From Chlorocebus sabaeus (lineage: Eukaryota; Chordata; Mammalia; Primates; Cercopithecidae), in NCBI RefSeq assembly GCF_047675955.1, contig NC_132904.1, positions 66,087,435 to 66,151,434 on the forward strand: a stretch of DNA of 64,000 bases, given 5' to 3'. Made by a program: the position numbers and the translations under genes. How positions within the stretch are numbered: the first letter of the stretch is position 1; every line of letters begins with the position of its first letter. The notes under the pieces were generated by a model. It saw only the letters and a program-made list of their open reading frames with translations. It did no database searches and was not told the DNA's origin. Positions 11,717 through 23,881 of this stretch are shown here, piece after piece.

Positions 11717-12697
11717 TTACCAGACAAGTTTCTGACCACGGGCAGTGGTTGTGGGTTTTCTTTTCCAGCAACCATATTTGGTCACTTTGTCCCGGAACTC
11801 CTTAGTTTTCACTCCATAAATTATAGGATTGAGCATTGGAGGTATAAGGAAGTAGAGGCTGCCAAGAATGATGTGGACATGGGCTGGAATGCCTCGGCCA
11901 AAGCGGTGAGTGAGAAAAGAGAAAAGTGAGGAAGTATAAGAAATAAGCATGACACAGATGTGTGTGGTGCAGGTGTTGACTGCTTTGTGGTGGGCTTCCT
12001 TAGAAGAGAGACACATTATAGCCTGGATGATTAGCACATATGATGAAGCAATAGCTGAGAGATCTAGCCCCGCAACCAACAAGGCCACCACCAGGCCATA
12101 TATTCTGTTGACTGTAGTATCTACACAAACCATCTTCACCACAGCCATGTGCTCACAGTAGATGGTGGGGATGACATGATTGGCATGATAGGGCATTTGC
12201 TGAAGGAGGATGGGCATGGGGAGAATAAAGAGAATAGCTCTTACCAAACTCACTAAGCTAATGAGTCCAATGCGACTATTGGAAAGGATGGTGGCATAGT
12301 GCAAGGGCTTGCAGATGGCCACATAGCGGTCAAAGGCCATGGTCATCAGGATAGCTGACTGCATGGCAGAGATGGAGTAGATGAAGAACAGCTGAACCAG
12401 GCATCCTTCATAACTGATCTCACTTTGGCGAAACCAGAAAATGCACAGCACCTTGGGAATGGTGGTAGTGGACATGCCAAGGTCTGTGAGGGCCAATAGG
12501 CAAAGGAGCAAGAACATGGGTTTGTGCAGGGAGCGCTCTGTGGAGACAGTGAGGAGGATGGTGCAGTTCCCGAGCACCGTAATGAAATACATGGAGGAGA
12601 AGGGGATAGATATCCATCTATGTTTGTCTTCCATGCCAGGAATGCCTTGGAGAATGAAGAAAGAAGGGTGACCCTGTGAGGCATTGCAAGCAGTCAT
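11717..12697 (-). CDS. Intact class I olfactory receptor (OR52-type)
   Basis: A single-exon frame of 326 codons, slightly longer than usual because of a basic C-terminal tail. It would encode an odorant GPCR of olfactory cilia coupling to Golf/adenylyl cyclase. Hallmarks: N-glycosylation site N5-A-S; class I motif FILQGIPGMED (14-24); TM1 GN (43-44); PM at 60-61; Cys99 and Cys181 for the EC1-EC2 disulphide; MAFDRYVAIC (120-129) closing TM3; SY (219-220) in TM5; KAVNTCTTHIC (238-248) opening TM6; PPMLNPIIYG (286-295) in TM7. No stop or frameshift. The ATG has a near-ideal context (gccacc before it) and lies 21 nt after a candidate 3' splice site. I place it in OR52 by resemblance (nearest to OR52L/R-like sequences from memory); the member is not identified. 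In some primates such loci are pseudogenes. Confidence 0.9.
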   Translation of the reverse strand: MTACNASQGHPSFFILQGIPGMEDKHRWISIPFSSMYFITVLGNCTILLTVSTERSLHKPMFLLLCLLALTDLGMSTTTIPKVLCIFWFRQSEISYEGCLVQLFFIYSISAMQSAILMTMAFDRYVAICKPLHYATILSNSRIGLISLVSLVRAILFILPMPILLQQMPYHANHVIPTIYCEHMAVVKMVCVDTTVNRIYGLVVALLVAGLDLSAIASSYVLIIQAIMCLSSKEAHHKAVNTCTTHICVMLISYTSSLFSFLTHRFGRGIPAHVHIILGSLYFLIPPMLNPIIYGVKTKEFRDKVTKYGCWKRKPTTTARGQKLVW

Positions 12698-12740
12698 GGT
12701 GGCACCCTGCTGAAGTACCTGTGGAGAACAATAAAGAGGC
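12698..12740 (-). promoter_or_regulatory. Candidate 3' splice site before the OR start codon
   Basis: On the minus strand a pyrimidine-rich run ends in 'ttctccacag'; the AG is at plus positions 12719-12720. Splicing there leaves 21 nt of 5' UTR before the ATG. OR genes typically have an intronless CDS with upstream non-coding exons, so this fits. The upstream exon and promoter are not identified. Confidence 0.5.
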
Positions 12741-13789
12741 TATATGAGCTTCAATTTAAAAAAAGAGTCTCAACATGGAAAACAAAGATTGAAATGTTAT
12801 ACACAAAAATGATTCTGAAATCATGATGTTATGTATCATAGGGTATAGTTGTAATAGTACAGTAGCAATAATGAAGTATAACTGTAATAATATCCAACAG
12901 GATATATTTTATGCTAAATGTTTTTATTAAGGACAAAGTGATTCATTATTCATTAATAAAATATTGTATTAAATAAATTTTAATATATTAAGAAATAAAC
13001 ATGTATCAACTTCAAGAACAGAACTTGAAGTATGTACAGCAAAAATGCAAGGAATACAAAGAGAAGCTGACAAAATGCAATATACCCCTCTCAGAAACCA
13101 AAAGATGAAATGTATTCAACAAAACAGATTTTTAAAAATTAAGATAATTTAAAAGCTTATAATAGAATTCTGCATCCAAAAATTAAGGAATACACATTAA
13201 GGAATACACATTTTCAGCAGATACAGGATATGAGGAAGTGGGAACCTTATTGATGAGAATGGTGCAATGATGAGGAGGAATGAAGTAGGCAACGGGTGCT
13301 GGACAGCTACAGTTCAGCAGAATGTGAACATAAAGCCCACCTTCACCTAGAACACTTACCTGAAAGGAAGGTAGTGAGAGGATAGGCAGCTGGTTCCAGA
13401 CACCTTCTGAGAATGTGTATGTATGAGTGTGTACATGTGTATGAAGGTATATCTTAAACACCCATATGACTCTTGGAGAGCACACTTGTGGCCCTGCATC
13501 TCTCCTCACTTCACTTCTGGGCACACAGAATCCATGGTGTGATCCTTTAAGTAACCTAAGTAAAGGCCCTCAGGGTGTCCAGCATTAGCTCTTTGCTTAC
13601 TTCTGCCAACCCCAATCTTCCACATCCCAACACACAAGGCACAACTATTATTATGTGTAAAACTGACCCTGGAGGTTGCCTGAGCTCCCAAGAGATGAGG
13701 GTAATTAATCTTAGGAATTCAGGAAATGTTCCAGTCTTTGCCAATGTTGGAGGAGTTTGAAGAGAGAGAGGGTGAAGTTAAAACTGAAT
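12741..13789. other. Intergenic DNA upstream of the intact OR gene
   Basis: AT-rich to about 13180, then mixed composition. The OR promoter and 5' exon probably lie here or further up, but no specific site could be defended. No coding frame with family resemblance. Confidence 0.45.
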
Positions 13790-14337
13790 CAATGGATGGA
13801 TGGATAAATAAGTAAACTGTGGAGTATATGTACAATGTGAATATTATTCAAGCTTAAAAAAAGAGGATATCCTGCATTTGATGTAACATAAATGTACCCG
13901 GAGGAGATGAAAATAAATTAAATAAGCTCGTCACAGAGAGACAAATACCATATGATCTCACTTACATGTGAAATTTGGAAAAAGGGGGGTCAAACATGCA
14001 GCAAATAAAATGATTACCAGGGTTGGGGACACAGAGAGGAACTAAAGATATTGGTCAAAAGATACAAAATAGCAACCATGCAGAATGAACAAATCAAAAC
14101 ACCTAATGTACAACATGGGCACTATAGTTAATAACAGTATATTGTATTCAGGATTTTTGTTGAATGAGTAGATTGTAGCTGCTTTTGCTACATGGGGAAA
14201 AAATGGGTAGCTATGAGAGATGATAAATATGTTAATTTGTTCCACTATGGTGGAACATATGTATACTACTGATACAGATATGTTATAATATTGTGTTGTA
14301 TACCTTAAATATACACAATAAAAATTATTTTTAAAAC
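13790..14337 (+). mobile_element. Old L1 3' end (L1M-type)
   Basis: Degraded plus-strand L1 3' end: typical phrases such as 'ccatatgatctcacttacatg', 'gcactatagttaataac' and a closing 'aaatatacacaataaaaat'. Heavily truncated at the 5' side. Confidence 0.8.
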
Positions 14338-15985
14338 AAAATTGAATCTGGCACTAAACTGGGGACTAGCAGTTTGGGCATTCTAACAGCCCTCATTCCC
14401 AAGCATGTGTAGGTGTGGGAGCCAAGGAGATGCTTATTCTGTGGCTGGGGTAATTATGCCAATTAAGGCATCAGAGGTAAAACTTCTGTTGATGGATATC
14501 CTGGCAAAATAGTGTTAGCAGCCTCAAATTCTATCTATCTCTGGCGTTTTTCTGGTTTTTGGTCTCTAACCTTTGTCCCAGGCCTAAGATTCTGCCCTAG
14601 GCATTCCTCAGGGCATCTTTGGCAATCCTTTGCAACCCATCCTCATGGCCTCTGAGCCTCAGTATCTCTCCAATTTCTGAATTCAGAGACAGCTAGATTT
14701 CTTTGCTTCAGAAGAAGTTATTAATTTCTGTCAAAAAGTACTTTGCCAAGACCACTGCAAAATGCACAAAATAAACAGTCACAAAATCTTGCAAAGCCTA
14801 CATAAAAGTGGAAGTCAGAGAGCCAGATTCTAAATCCTGAAGTAGTGTAAGTTCTGCCTACAGATAAGTTCTGTGAAGAGACTTCGTTCAGAGCCAGATG
14901 TCAGTAAGAGGGAAGCAATGGCAGTGAAAAGTGAGTGGCAAATTAAATGGCCTGGGACAACTAATACAACAATACAAAAATCTACTAAACACAAACACAG
15001 GTACCCTTGCTTAGAGGTACATATCCACAGTCTGCAGCTGTCTCCTGCAGAAAGCTTTGGCTCTAATCACATTCAGAAATTCTGTCCTCTGTTATTTCTT
15101 TCCTTGCTGCCCTGTAGTAGTCCTAATGAAAGACAGTAATAGGTGGCAACCAAAGAGTCAAACGCATTGTTCTCTCACTTCCATATCAATGGTCCTATCA
15201 AATCCCTGAATATGACTTGTTAAAGAAACTTTTCTCACAAAATATCCCCCCAGTGCTCTATCAGAGGCCCTTTGCTATTGTCCGGTGGGCTCTTACCTCT
15301 CCATCAGAAATTTTTAACCTCACCATTTGTATAATTACACCAACCTGGGATAATAGACCATATCCCCAAATCCTGTATTCTTATCACTAATATGTTGGGT
15401 GCATAGTACACATATAGTGTTAAATGAGTGACTACATAATAAATAAGCAGATATATAAATTCATGTAAAAATAATCAAAAAGTGTATCCTACTTCATGAG
15501 CTCTTACTCATTTTTCTTTTCTTTTATATATAAAAATCAAAAACATAACTAAGTGGCAAAAGCTATATCTGCTCCTTAAATTAGTGTATCAATTCAGAGA
15601 AAGTCCAAATGAATGTCAATAATTCATTTTGTTTGGAGCCTTCTTACATCACTTATGATATTTTCCTGTCTACCAATGCCAAATTTAGTTTACCTCTATT
15701 CTAACATATTTTGAACACACAAAAGTTGTAACTAATAATATAGCATACATCCAGGTATACATAATGTATATTAAGATACAGGATACTACAAAAAAAAAAG
15801 CAGGAAAACCTTCTGTACAGCTCATCCAGGTGGCATATGTGGTTTCTTAATCCTTTAGAAATGAATTGCGTCATCATTCCCATAACATTTTGTACTTATT
15901 TTTACTTTTACAACATATATAAATCCTAAAATAATGCATAGTGATTTAGAGAATAATTTCTGTATTTAAATGATGTTATGTCATG
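14338..15985. other. Intergenic DNA, nothing recognised
   Basis: AT-rich, with no gene-like frame over 90 codons and no repeat that I recognise. Confidence 0.5.
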
Positions 15986-16400
15986 TCATTTTTCTGCATG
16001 TTAAGTTTTGTTCAACATTATGCGAGATACATTCATGTTGATGCATGTTGATGTAGTTCTGGGTAAGTACTTATTGCTTCTATACAGTGTATTTATTACT
16101 ACTATATGCGAGATATATTTTATTGAGTTAAGGCACTATGTTTAATTCATTCATTTATTTAAATGAAGATACCATATTTAGTTTATTCATTCCTTTTGAA
16201 GAATTTTTAGGTTATTTACAATTATTGTAATGTTATTAAATTCTTCCTTACTTCTGAGGCATGTCTCTAGAGCATACATTTAGGGGTGAAATTCCTGGGT
16301 TGAAGATCATGCATATGTCTAACTTTCCTAAATATTAATAATTCAATCTCAAAAGTAGTTGATTCGAATTTGCAATACATATTAAATACATATTTAATAT
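15986..16400 (-). mobile_element. Possible very old L1/HAL1-like fragment
   Basis: Plus-strand phrases such as 'ggtgaaattcctgggttga' and repeated 'attcattcattt' resemble antisense ancient L1 ends. Very diverged; a profile search is needed to settle it. Confidence 0.35.
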
Positions 16401-16899
16401 ATATTTTCATTTATTTAATAGATCTTTAGCAAATATATTTCAATTGCTTTCCTGTTTTGGCATAGCTTCCATGTACATTTTGTTTCTGTTCATTGTAAGT
16501 ACCTTATATATTTTGTCACTATAATCAGTTATAACTTTTAAAATATTTATTTCCAATGGCTACTTTATATAACAGTATAATTAATTGTGTTTTTTGATGA
16601 TTTACCTCAAACTCAGCAAATTTCTTAAAAGATAATTAGTTACAAAAATCTATCTTTAGAGTGTCATGGGTTTTCCCTGTAGAAAATTCATGTCATTCGT
16701 TAGCAATGAAACTTTCTTTTTCCTTTGTGACTCTTAAAATCCCAGTCCTTTTAATGTGTTATTACGTCACTTTAAACTTTCAATTCCTTATTGAATAGCA
16801 GTGGTAGGAGAAGGTATATAATGTCTGTCTATGTCTTAAAGAAAATTATTTCATTCCCTCTTTACAACAAAAAAAGTTGAAACAATGTAAATGACCAAA

Positions 16900-17308
16900 C
16901 AAATCATTTTAGAATTGTTATTATGTACTGAAAAATTAAGTTTCCCCAAAGAAACGTTTGACTCTTGCCTTCTGCTACTGGGAGGTGATCTCCAAGCCCC
17001 CTGGCCTGTCGTGCTGCCTGATAAAAACCACTTCGCTTTTGCCTGGGGCTTTGACCACCAGACAGTCTAGCAATGTGATGTGGTCTTTTGGGCCCTGTCA
17101 TATTAGTTCCAACCTGAAAAGGAACTGTAGACTATAAATGTCAGCCCAACCTTCTGGAGGGACCAGAGATTAAAAGTCAGTCACGTTAGCTGTATAGGAT
17201 CGAGCCTCTGTAAAGTCTCTGGACACCAAAGGCTCAAGTGAGAATTTCTGGTTACCAATATTGTGTGCGTATAGCAACACATCATGACCCAGAGGAACAG
17301 ATGGCACT
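16900..17308 (+). repeat. Old LTR-like repeat, left part
   Basis: The sequence style (retrovirus-like U5/R phrasing, moderately GC-rich against an AT-rich background) suggests an old LTR. It resumes at 17664 after a MaLR LTR. I cannot name the family. Confidence 0.4.
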
Positions 17309-17663
17309 TGATATGGTTTGGCCATGTCCTCACCCAAATCTTATCTTGAATTGTAGCTCCCACAATTCCCATGTGTTGTGAGAGGAACCTGGTAGGGGGT
17401 AATCAGATCATGGAGGTGGGCTTTTCCCATGCTATTCTTGTGATGGTGACTAAGTCTCATGAGATCTGATGGTTTTGAGAAGGGGAGTTTCCCTGCACAA
17501 CTTCTCTTGTCTGCTGCCATGTGAGACATGCCTTTTACCTTCCACCATGATTGTGAGGCCTCCCCAGCCACGTGGAACTGTGAGTGCATTAAACCTCTTT
17601 TTCTTTATAAATTACCCAGTCTTGGGTATGTCTTTATCAACAGTGTGAAAACAAACTAATACA
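17309..17663 (+). mobile_element. MaLR solo LTR (MST/MLT1-like)
   Basis: Begins TGATATGGTTTGG and ends 'caaactaataca', typical MaLR LTR termini. It carries 'ttataaattacccagtctt' near the 3' side. Flanked by 5-bp near-repeats gcact (17304-17308) and gcgct (17664-17668), a TSD with one change. Older than the copy at 9252, judging by divergence. Confidence 0.9.
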
Positions 17664-18030
17664 GCGCTCATCTATGACTCCACAGGGAAAGGATGACTAG
17701 AAGCTCCACATTTGAACTCCTTCTGGATTCTGCTCTATGCTTCTCTTTTCTTTGACAAATTTAATTTGAAACTTTTTTACTGTAATACTGCAATTACATC
17801 ACTTTCCTGAGATTTGTGAAATTGTTCTAGCAAGCTATTGAATCTGAAGGTGGCCATGATGGCCCCAAAATTTGTAGTCAGTTGTTCTGAAGTAACGGTG
17901 GTGCAGGAAGCCCCCAAATTCGTAGGTGGTATGTGAAGTAAAGGTACTCTTGTGAGGGATGTTGTTTCCTCAGAACTTGCCATTTGGTTAACTCCAGGTA
18001 ACTATAATCACTGAATTGAAAAATATTTTC
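17664..18030 (+). repeat. Old LTR-like repeat, right part
   Basis: Continuation of the repeat at 16900-17308 after the nested MaLR LTR. Ends near a 'cactgaattgaa' phrase. Family not assigned. Confidence 0.4.
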
Positions 18031-18090
18031 TTCGTTTCACTACATAATTATTAGTCATAAGGAAAACTGTGCTAAACATTGGTTTAATTA

Positions 18091-18420
18091 TTTATTGTTG
18101 CATAATAAACCATTCCAAAGCTTAGCAGCATAAAACAATGTTTATTTTGCTCACAAATTGAAATTTAGTCAGAACCCAGCAGTCTAAAATTGCTGAGATT
18201 TTTTTTTCCTAAGTTGCTGACTAGGGCAGCATCAAGGCTGGATCTATTTGGTGTCAGCCAGGGCAGTTCAAAGGCTGAGGGCTTGAGTCATCTGAAGGTT
18301 GACTCATTACAGAGTCTAGTGCCTGGGCTGGAAAGATCAAATAGCTAAAGCCTGGTGTATCTGGGAATCCTCATTCATCTCTCTCCCTCTGAGTATAACA
18401 TTATGGCAACTTTAGGGAAG
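18091..18420 (+). repeat. Ancient interspersed repeat, copy 1 of 2
   Basis: Starts 'tattgttgcataataaac' and shares this opening and layout with 44200-44590, so both belong to one dispersed family. I do not recall its name with certainty. Confidence 0.6.
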
Positions 18421-18452
18421 CTAGATGTTTTACATGTGAATTAAAAGCTACT

Positions 18453-18780
18453 GAGAAAGAAGAATAAGGAAAAGGAGAAGAAGGAGGAAAAAGGAGGAAG
18501 AGGAGGAGGAGAAGAAGAAGGAGGAGGAGGAGGAAGGAAGGAAGGAAGAGGAGGGAGGAGGGAAGAGGGAGAGGAGGAGGGAGGAGGAGGAGAGGGGAAG
18601 AGGAGGAGAAAAGAAGCAGCAGCAGCGGAGGAGGAGGGAGGGAGAGCAGGAGGAGGGAGAAGGAAGAGAAGAAGGAAGAAGAGGCAAAGAAGGAAGAGGG
18701 AGGTGAAAGAGGCAGAGGAGGAGGAGTGAGGGGAAAGAAAGGAAGGGGGAAAAAAGGGAGAAGGAAGGAGAGGAGAAAAA
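18453..18780 (+). repeat. Polypurine (GGA/GAA)n tract, about 330 bp
   Basis: The plus strand is almost wholly A and G, broken by only a few pyrimidines (for example near 18465 and the CAG-like bases near 18615-18625). Such homopurine tracts can form triplex (H-DNA) and evolve fast. The long Ser/Leu/Pro open frames on its minus strand are low-complexity artefacts. Confidence 0.95.
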
Positions 18781-19196
18781 CCAGACAGTATTTTCTTCTG
18801 TTACCTGGCTTCAGAATCACTTAGTGTCAGTTCCACCACATTTTATTTACTAGAATTTAATCACTAAGGCCAGCCCATATTTAAGGCAGGAGGACATAGC
18901 CTGAACCTCTTAGTAGAGTGACAAGATAAAGTTGTAAGTGGATCTTGAGGGACAAGATATATTTATGTAATCATCTTTTTATTATCTCCCACAGATATCA
19001 TTTAGTTTTTAAAATCTTCTAAAGCAAATTGGATACATAGTACTGAATATCTAGATAATGATATATAGATAGTCATTCCAATACTCCTAAACTAGAATCA
19101 CCTGTTTCCCTGACCTTTCTAAAAGTAATTCAACACAAGCACAATTAAAATTCAAATAAGAATTCTGTAAAAATTCTTTCTCAGCTTTTTTTTTGT

Positions 19197-20331
19197 TGTT
19201 ACTGTTTTTTCATTTTACATAATTTTTGCACATATTTATGGGGCACATGTGATACTTTTTTAAATGTATACAATGTGTAATGATCAATTCACAGTGGTTA
19301 AGATATCAAACACCTTGTATATTTATCATTTCTGCATGTTGAGTACATTTTAAGTTACCTCTTCTAGCTGTTTTGAAATATACAATACATTGTTCTTAAA
19401 TATAATCAGCTTATTCTGCTATCAAATGTGAGATTTTATTCTTTCTATCTAAATGTATATTTGTAACATTAACCAACCTCTGTCATTCCCCTGACCCCAC
19501 ATACACCATTCCCAACCTCTGGTAACTATTCTTCTACTCCCGACCTCTATTAACTCCCACATATACTTTTAGCTCCCACATGTAAGTGAGAAGATGCAAT
19601 ATTTGTTTTTCTGACTGACTTTATTTCACTTAACACAGTGTTCCATTCTTGTCACTGCAAATGACATGATTTCACTCATTTTTATGGCTGAATAGTATTC
19701 CATTTTGTGCACATACCACCATACCACACTTGCTTTGTTCATTCATCTGTTGATACACCTAGGTTGATGCCATGTCTTTGCTATTATAAATAATGTTGCA
19801 ATAAACATGTGGTGCAGGTATCCCTTTGATACACTAATTATTTTTTCCTTTGGATTAATACCCAGTAGTGGGATTTCTGGATTGTACAGTATTTCTGTTA
19901 TAAGTTTTTAAAGAAATGTTCATACTGTTTTTCATAATGGCTAAATTTACATTCTCATCAACAGTCTATAAGAGCTCCCTTTTCTCCACATCTTTAGCAG
20001 CAACTGTTATTGTTTTGTCTTTCCAATAACAGCCTTCTAACTGGGGTAAGATGATATCTCATTGTGGTTTTCAGTTGCATTTTCTGAATGACTGGTGATA
20101 TTGAACTTTTTTATGTACCTATTGGCCATTTGTATTTCTGCTTTTGACAGATGTCTATTCAGGTTATTTGCCGACTTCTTATTTATACTTTATTTTTTAA
20201 AATAATTTCAACTCTTAGTTTAGATACAGGGAGTTTATGAGCAGGTTTATTACATGGGTATATTTCATGTTGTTGAAGTTTGGAATATGGATACCATCAT
20301 CCAGGTAGTAAGCATAGTACACAGTACGTAA
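19197..20331 (-). mobile_element. Old L1 3' portions, minus strand
   Basis: Antisense L1 3' UTR and ORF2 C-terminal sequence (for example 'tggctgaatagtattccatt' at about 19685, complement of the conserved ORF2 end). A change near 20205 to a different L1 3'-end sequence suggests a second small fragment (20206-20331) next to it. Confidence 0.8.
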
Positions 20332-22580
20332 TTTTATTATTATACTTTAAGTTCTAGGGTACATGTGCACAACGTGCAAGCTTATAACATATGTATACAT
20401 GTGCCATGTTGGTTTGCTGCACCCATCAACTCATTCACATTAGTTATTTCTCCTAATGCTATCCCTCCCTCAGCCACCCACCCCCTGACAGGCCCCAGTG
20501 TGTGATATTCCCTGCCCTGTGTCCATGTGTTATCATTGTTCAACTCCCACTTATGAGTGAGAACATGTGGTGTTTGGTTTTCTGACCTTGTGATAGTTTT
20601 CTGAGAATGACGGTTTCCAGCTTCATCCATGTCCCTGCAAAGGACATGAACTCATCCTTTTTTATGGCTGCATAGTATTCCCTGGGGTATGTGTGCCATA
20701 TTTTCTTAATTCAGTCTATTATTGATGGACATTTGGGTTGGTTTCAAATCTTTGCTATTGTGAATAGTGCCACAATAAATATACGTGTGCATGTGTCTTT
20801 ATAGCAGCATTATTTATAATCCTTTGAGTGTATACCCAGTAATGGGATGGCTGGGTCAAATGGTATTTCTAGTTCTAGATCCTTGAGGAATCGCCACACT
20901 GTCTTCCACAACTGGTGAACTAATTTACGCTCCTGCCAACAGTGCAAAAGCGTTCCTATTTCTCCAAATCCTCTCCAGCATCTATTGTTTCCTGACTTTT
21001 TAATGATCACCATTCTAACTGCTGTGAGATGGTATCTCATTGTGGTTTTGATTTGCATTTCTCTAATGACCAGTGATGATGAGCATTTTTTCATATGTCT
21101 GTGGACTGCATGAATGTCTTCTTTTGAGAAGTGTCTGTTCACATCCTTTGCCCATTTTTTGATGGGATTGTCTCTTTCTTGTAAATTCGTTTAAGTTCTT
21201 TGTAGATTCTGGATATTAGCCCTTTGTCAGATGGGTAGATTGCAAAAATTTTCTCCCATTCTGTAGGTTGCCTGTTCACTCTGATGATATTTTCTTTTAA
21301 TGTGCAGAAGCTTTCTGGTTTAATTAGATCCCATTTGTCTATTTTGGCTTTTGTTGCCATTGCTTTTGGTGTTTTAGTCATGAAGTCGTTGCCCATGCCT
21401 ATGTCCTGAATGGTATTGCCTAGGTTTTCTTCTAGGGTTTTTATGGTTGTAGGTCTTATATTTAAGTCTTTAATCCATCTTGAGTTAATTTTTGTATAAG
21501 GTGTAAGGAAGGGATCCAGTTTCAGTTTTCTACATATGGCAAACTAGTGTTCCCAGCACCATTTATTAAATAGGGAATCCTTTCCCCATTGCCTGTTTCT
21601 GTCAGGATTGTCAAAGATCAGATGCTTGTAGACTTTATTCTGAGGTGGTGTGGTGTTATTTCTGAGGCCTCTGTTCTGTTCCATTGGTTTATATCTCTGT
21701 TTTGGTACCAGTACCATGCTGTTTTGGTTACTGTAGCTTTATAGTATAGTTTGAAGTCAGGTAGTGCGATGCCTCCAGCTTTGTTCTTTTTGGTTAAAAT
21801 TGTCTTGGCTATACAGACTCTTTTATGGTTCCGTATGAACTTTAAAATAGTTTTTTTCCAATTCTGTGAAGAAAGTCATTGGTAGCTTGATGGGGAAAGC
21901 ATTGAATCTATAAATTACCTTGGGCAGTATGGCAATTTTCATGATATTGATTCTTCCTATCCATGAGCATGGAATGTTCTTCCCTTTGTTTGTATCCTCT
22001 TTTATTTCATTGAGCAGTGGTTTGTAGTTCTCCTTGACGAGGTCCTTCACATCCCTTGTATGTTGTATTCCTAGGTATATTATTCTCTTAGTAGCAATTG
22101 TGAATGGAAGTTCACTCATGATTTGGCTCTCTGTTTGTCTGTTATTGGTATATAGAAATGCTTGTGACTTTTGCACACTGATTTTGTATCATGAGAATTT
22201 GCTGAAATTGCTTATCAACTTAAGGAGATTTTGGGCTGAGACAATGGGGTTTTCTAAATGTACAATCATGTCATCTGCAAACACAGAAAATTTGACTTCC
22301 CCTTTTCCTGACTGAATACCTTTTCTTTCTTTCTCCTGCCCGATTGCCCTGACCAGAACTTCCAACACTATGTGAATAGGAGTGGTGAGAGAGGGCATCC
22401 CTGTCTTGTGCCAGTTTTCAAAGGAAATGCTTCCAGTTTTTGCCCATTCAGTATAATGTTGACTGTAGGTTTGTCATAAATAGCTCTTATTATTTTGAGA
22501 TATGTTCCATCAATACCGAATTTATTGAGAGTTTTTAGCATGAAAGGCTGTTGAATTTTGTCAGAGGTCTTTTCTGCAGC
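20332..22580 (-). mobile_element. 5'-truncated L1PA-type element, minus strand
   Basis: About 2.25 kb of antisense L1: 3' UTR (from 'ttattattatactttaagtt'), then the ORF2 C-terminal part and RT region up to just upstream of the FADD motif (complement near 22270). The open minus-strand frames (for example 20810-21142 and 21139-21396) are fragments of ORF2, broken by several stops and shifts. The 5' end stops at about 22580. No convincing TSD was found. Confidence 0.9.
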
Positions 22581-23094
22581 AAGATGCAGATTTTCTACAT
22601 GAGTTAAAGAGGTCTTAACATTGTTTCATAAACATAGTGGTTTATGAATTTTGTTTTTAAAAGATTGGTCAATATTTCTGTTGACTAGATAAATTGGGGA
22701 TACATTAAATTATTAATTTTTTAAAAACCTCAACTCTACATTTTCTCTTTGATTTTACCAAGCCATGATGATACCACAATATACTAGTTTATACAAAACT
22801 GAGTTAAGTTCTCATAATTTAAACTTTCTAAATGTCCTACATTTTTTAATATATCAATATTTTATTTTAAATATTATAAAAATGTAAAGTGATGTTTAAT
22901 TCCATAAAATTCTAATAACTGATATCTTTTTAAAGGATCTTACTTGCCAAAGTCTTGCACTATTTCAAATGATAGGGGCTTCATGTAACAAATTAAATAA
23001 TAATTTACATATTTTAGTTATCATTAAAACCTTACATAAATGCCAAATTGAGTTTAAAATAATATTTAAATACCTCCATACTTTTAATTTTTAT
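22581..23094. other. AT-rich spacer, nothing recognised
   Basis: Unique-looking AT-rich DNA between two L1 blocks. Confidence 0.5.
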
Positions 23095-23881
23095 TTTATA
23101 TTTAATTGATGTACAATGACTGTACATATTTATGCAGTAGAAAGTAACATTTCAATGCATGTATACAATGTATATTAATCAAATTAAAGTAATTATTATA
23201 TCCATCCCCTCAATCATTTATTATGTCTTTGCATTGAGAACATTCAAAAATCTTCTCTTCTAGCTATTTGAAAATATACAATAAATTAGAGTTAACTATA
23301 GTCACCCTACAGTGCTATAGAAAAATAGAATGTATTTCTTCTATCAAATTATAAGTTTGTATCTGTTAACCAACATATTCCTATCTCATGCTCCACTGAT
23401 TATTCATAGCCCCTTATAGTCATCTTTCTACTCTGCTTGAGAGCAACCTTTTTAGCTGCAAAATACAAATGAAAACATGTGATTTTTATCTTTCTGTGCC
23501 TGGTTTATCTCACTTAAGATAATGTGCTCCAACCTCATCTATGTTGCCATGAATGACAGAATTTCATTTACTTTTATGGCTAAACAGTATTTCATTTTGT
23601 CTATATACCATCTTTTCTTTATCCATTCATCTGTTGATAGACACTTAGGTTGATTCCATATTTTAGCTATTGTGAATAATTCTGCAAAAAACATGGGAGT
23701 TCAGATGTATTAATATTTTTTATATACTGATTTTTTTCTTTTCGATACTCAGCACTATAATTGCTAGGTCATATCTGGTAGTTCTAGTTTTTAGTTTTTT
23801 GAGAAAATGCCTTACTGTTTTCCATAACGCCTCTACATATTTACATTCCCACCAATGGCGTGTAAGAGTTCTCTTTCCTCC
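23095..23881 (-). mobile_element. Old L1 (minus), segment 1: 3' end
   Basis: Antisense 3' UTR and ORF2 C-terminal sequence of an old L1. It resumes at 24548 after a younger L1 insertion, and I infer that it continues at 26951. Confidence 0.8.

Noticed and set aside
11949..12671. Plus- and minus-strand frames overlapping the intact OR gene
   Set aside because: Shadows of the OR coding sequence in other frames; they lack any domain.
18401..18820. 139-codon minus-strand frame rich in Leu, Ser, Pro, Phe
   Set aside because: It is the pyrimidine strand of the polypurine tract; low complexity keeps stops away. No start context or domain.
20332..22580. Minus-strand L1 considered as a possible intact source element
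   Set aside because: It is 5'-truncated, lacks ORF1 and the endonuclease, and its ORF2 frames are interrupted.
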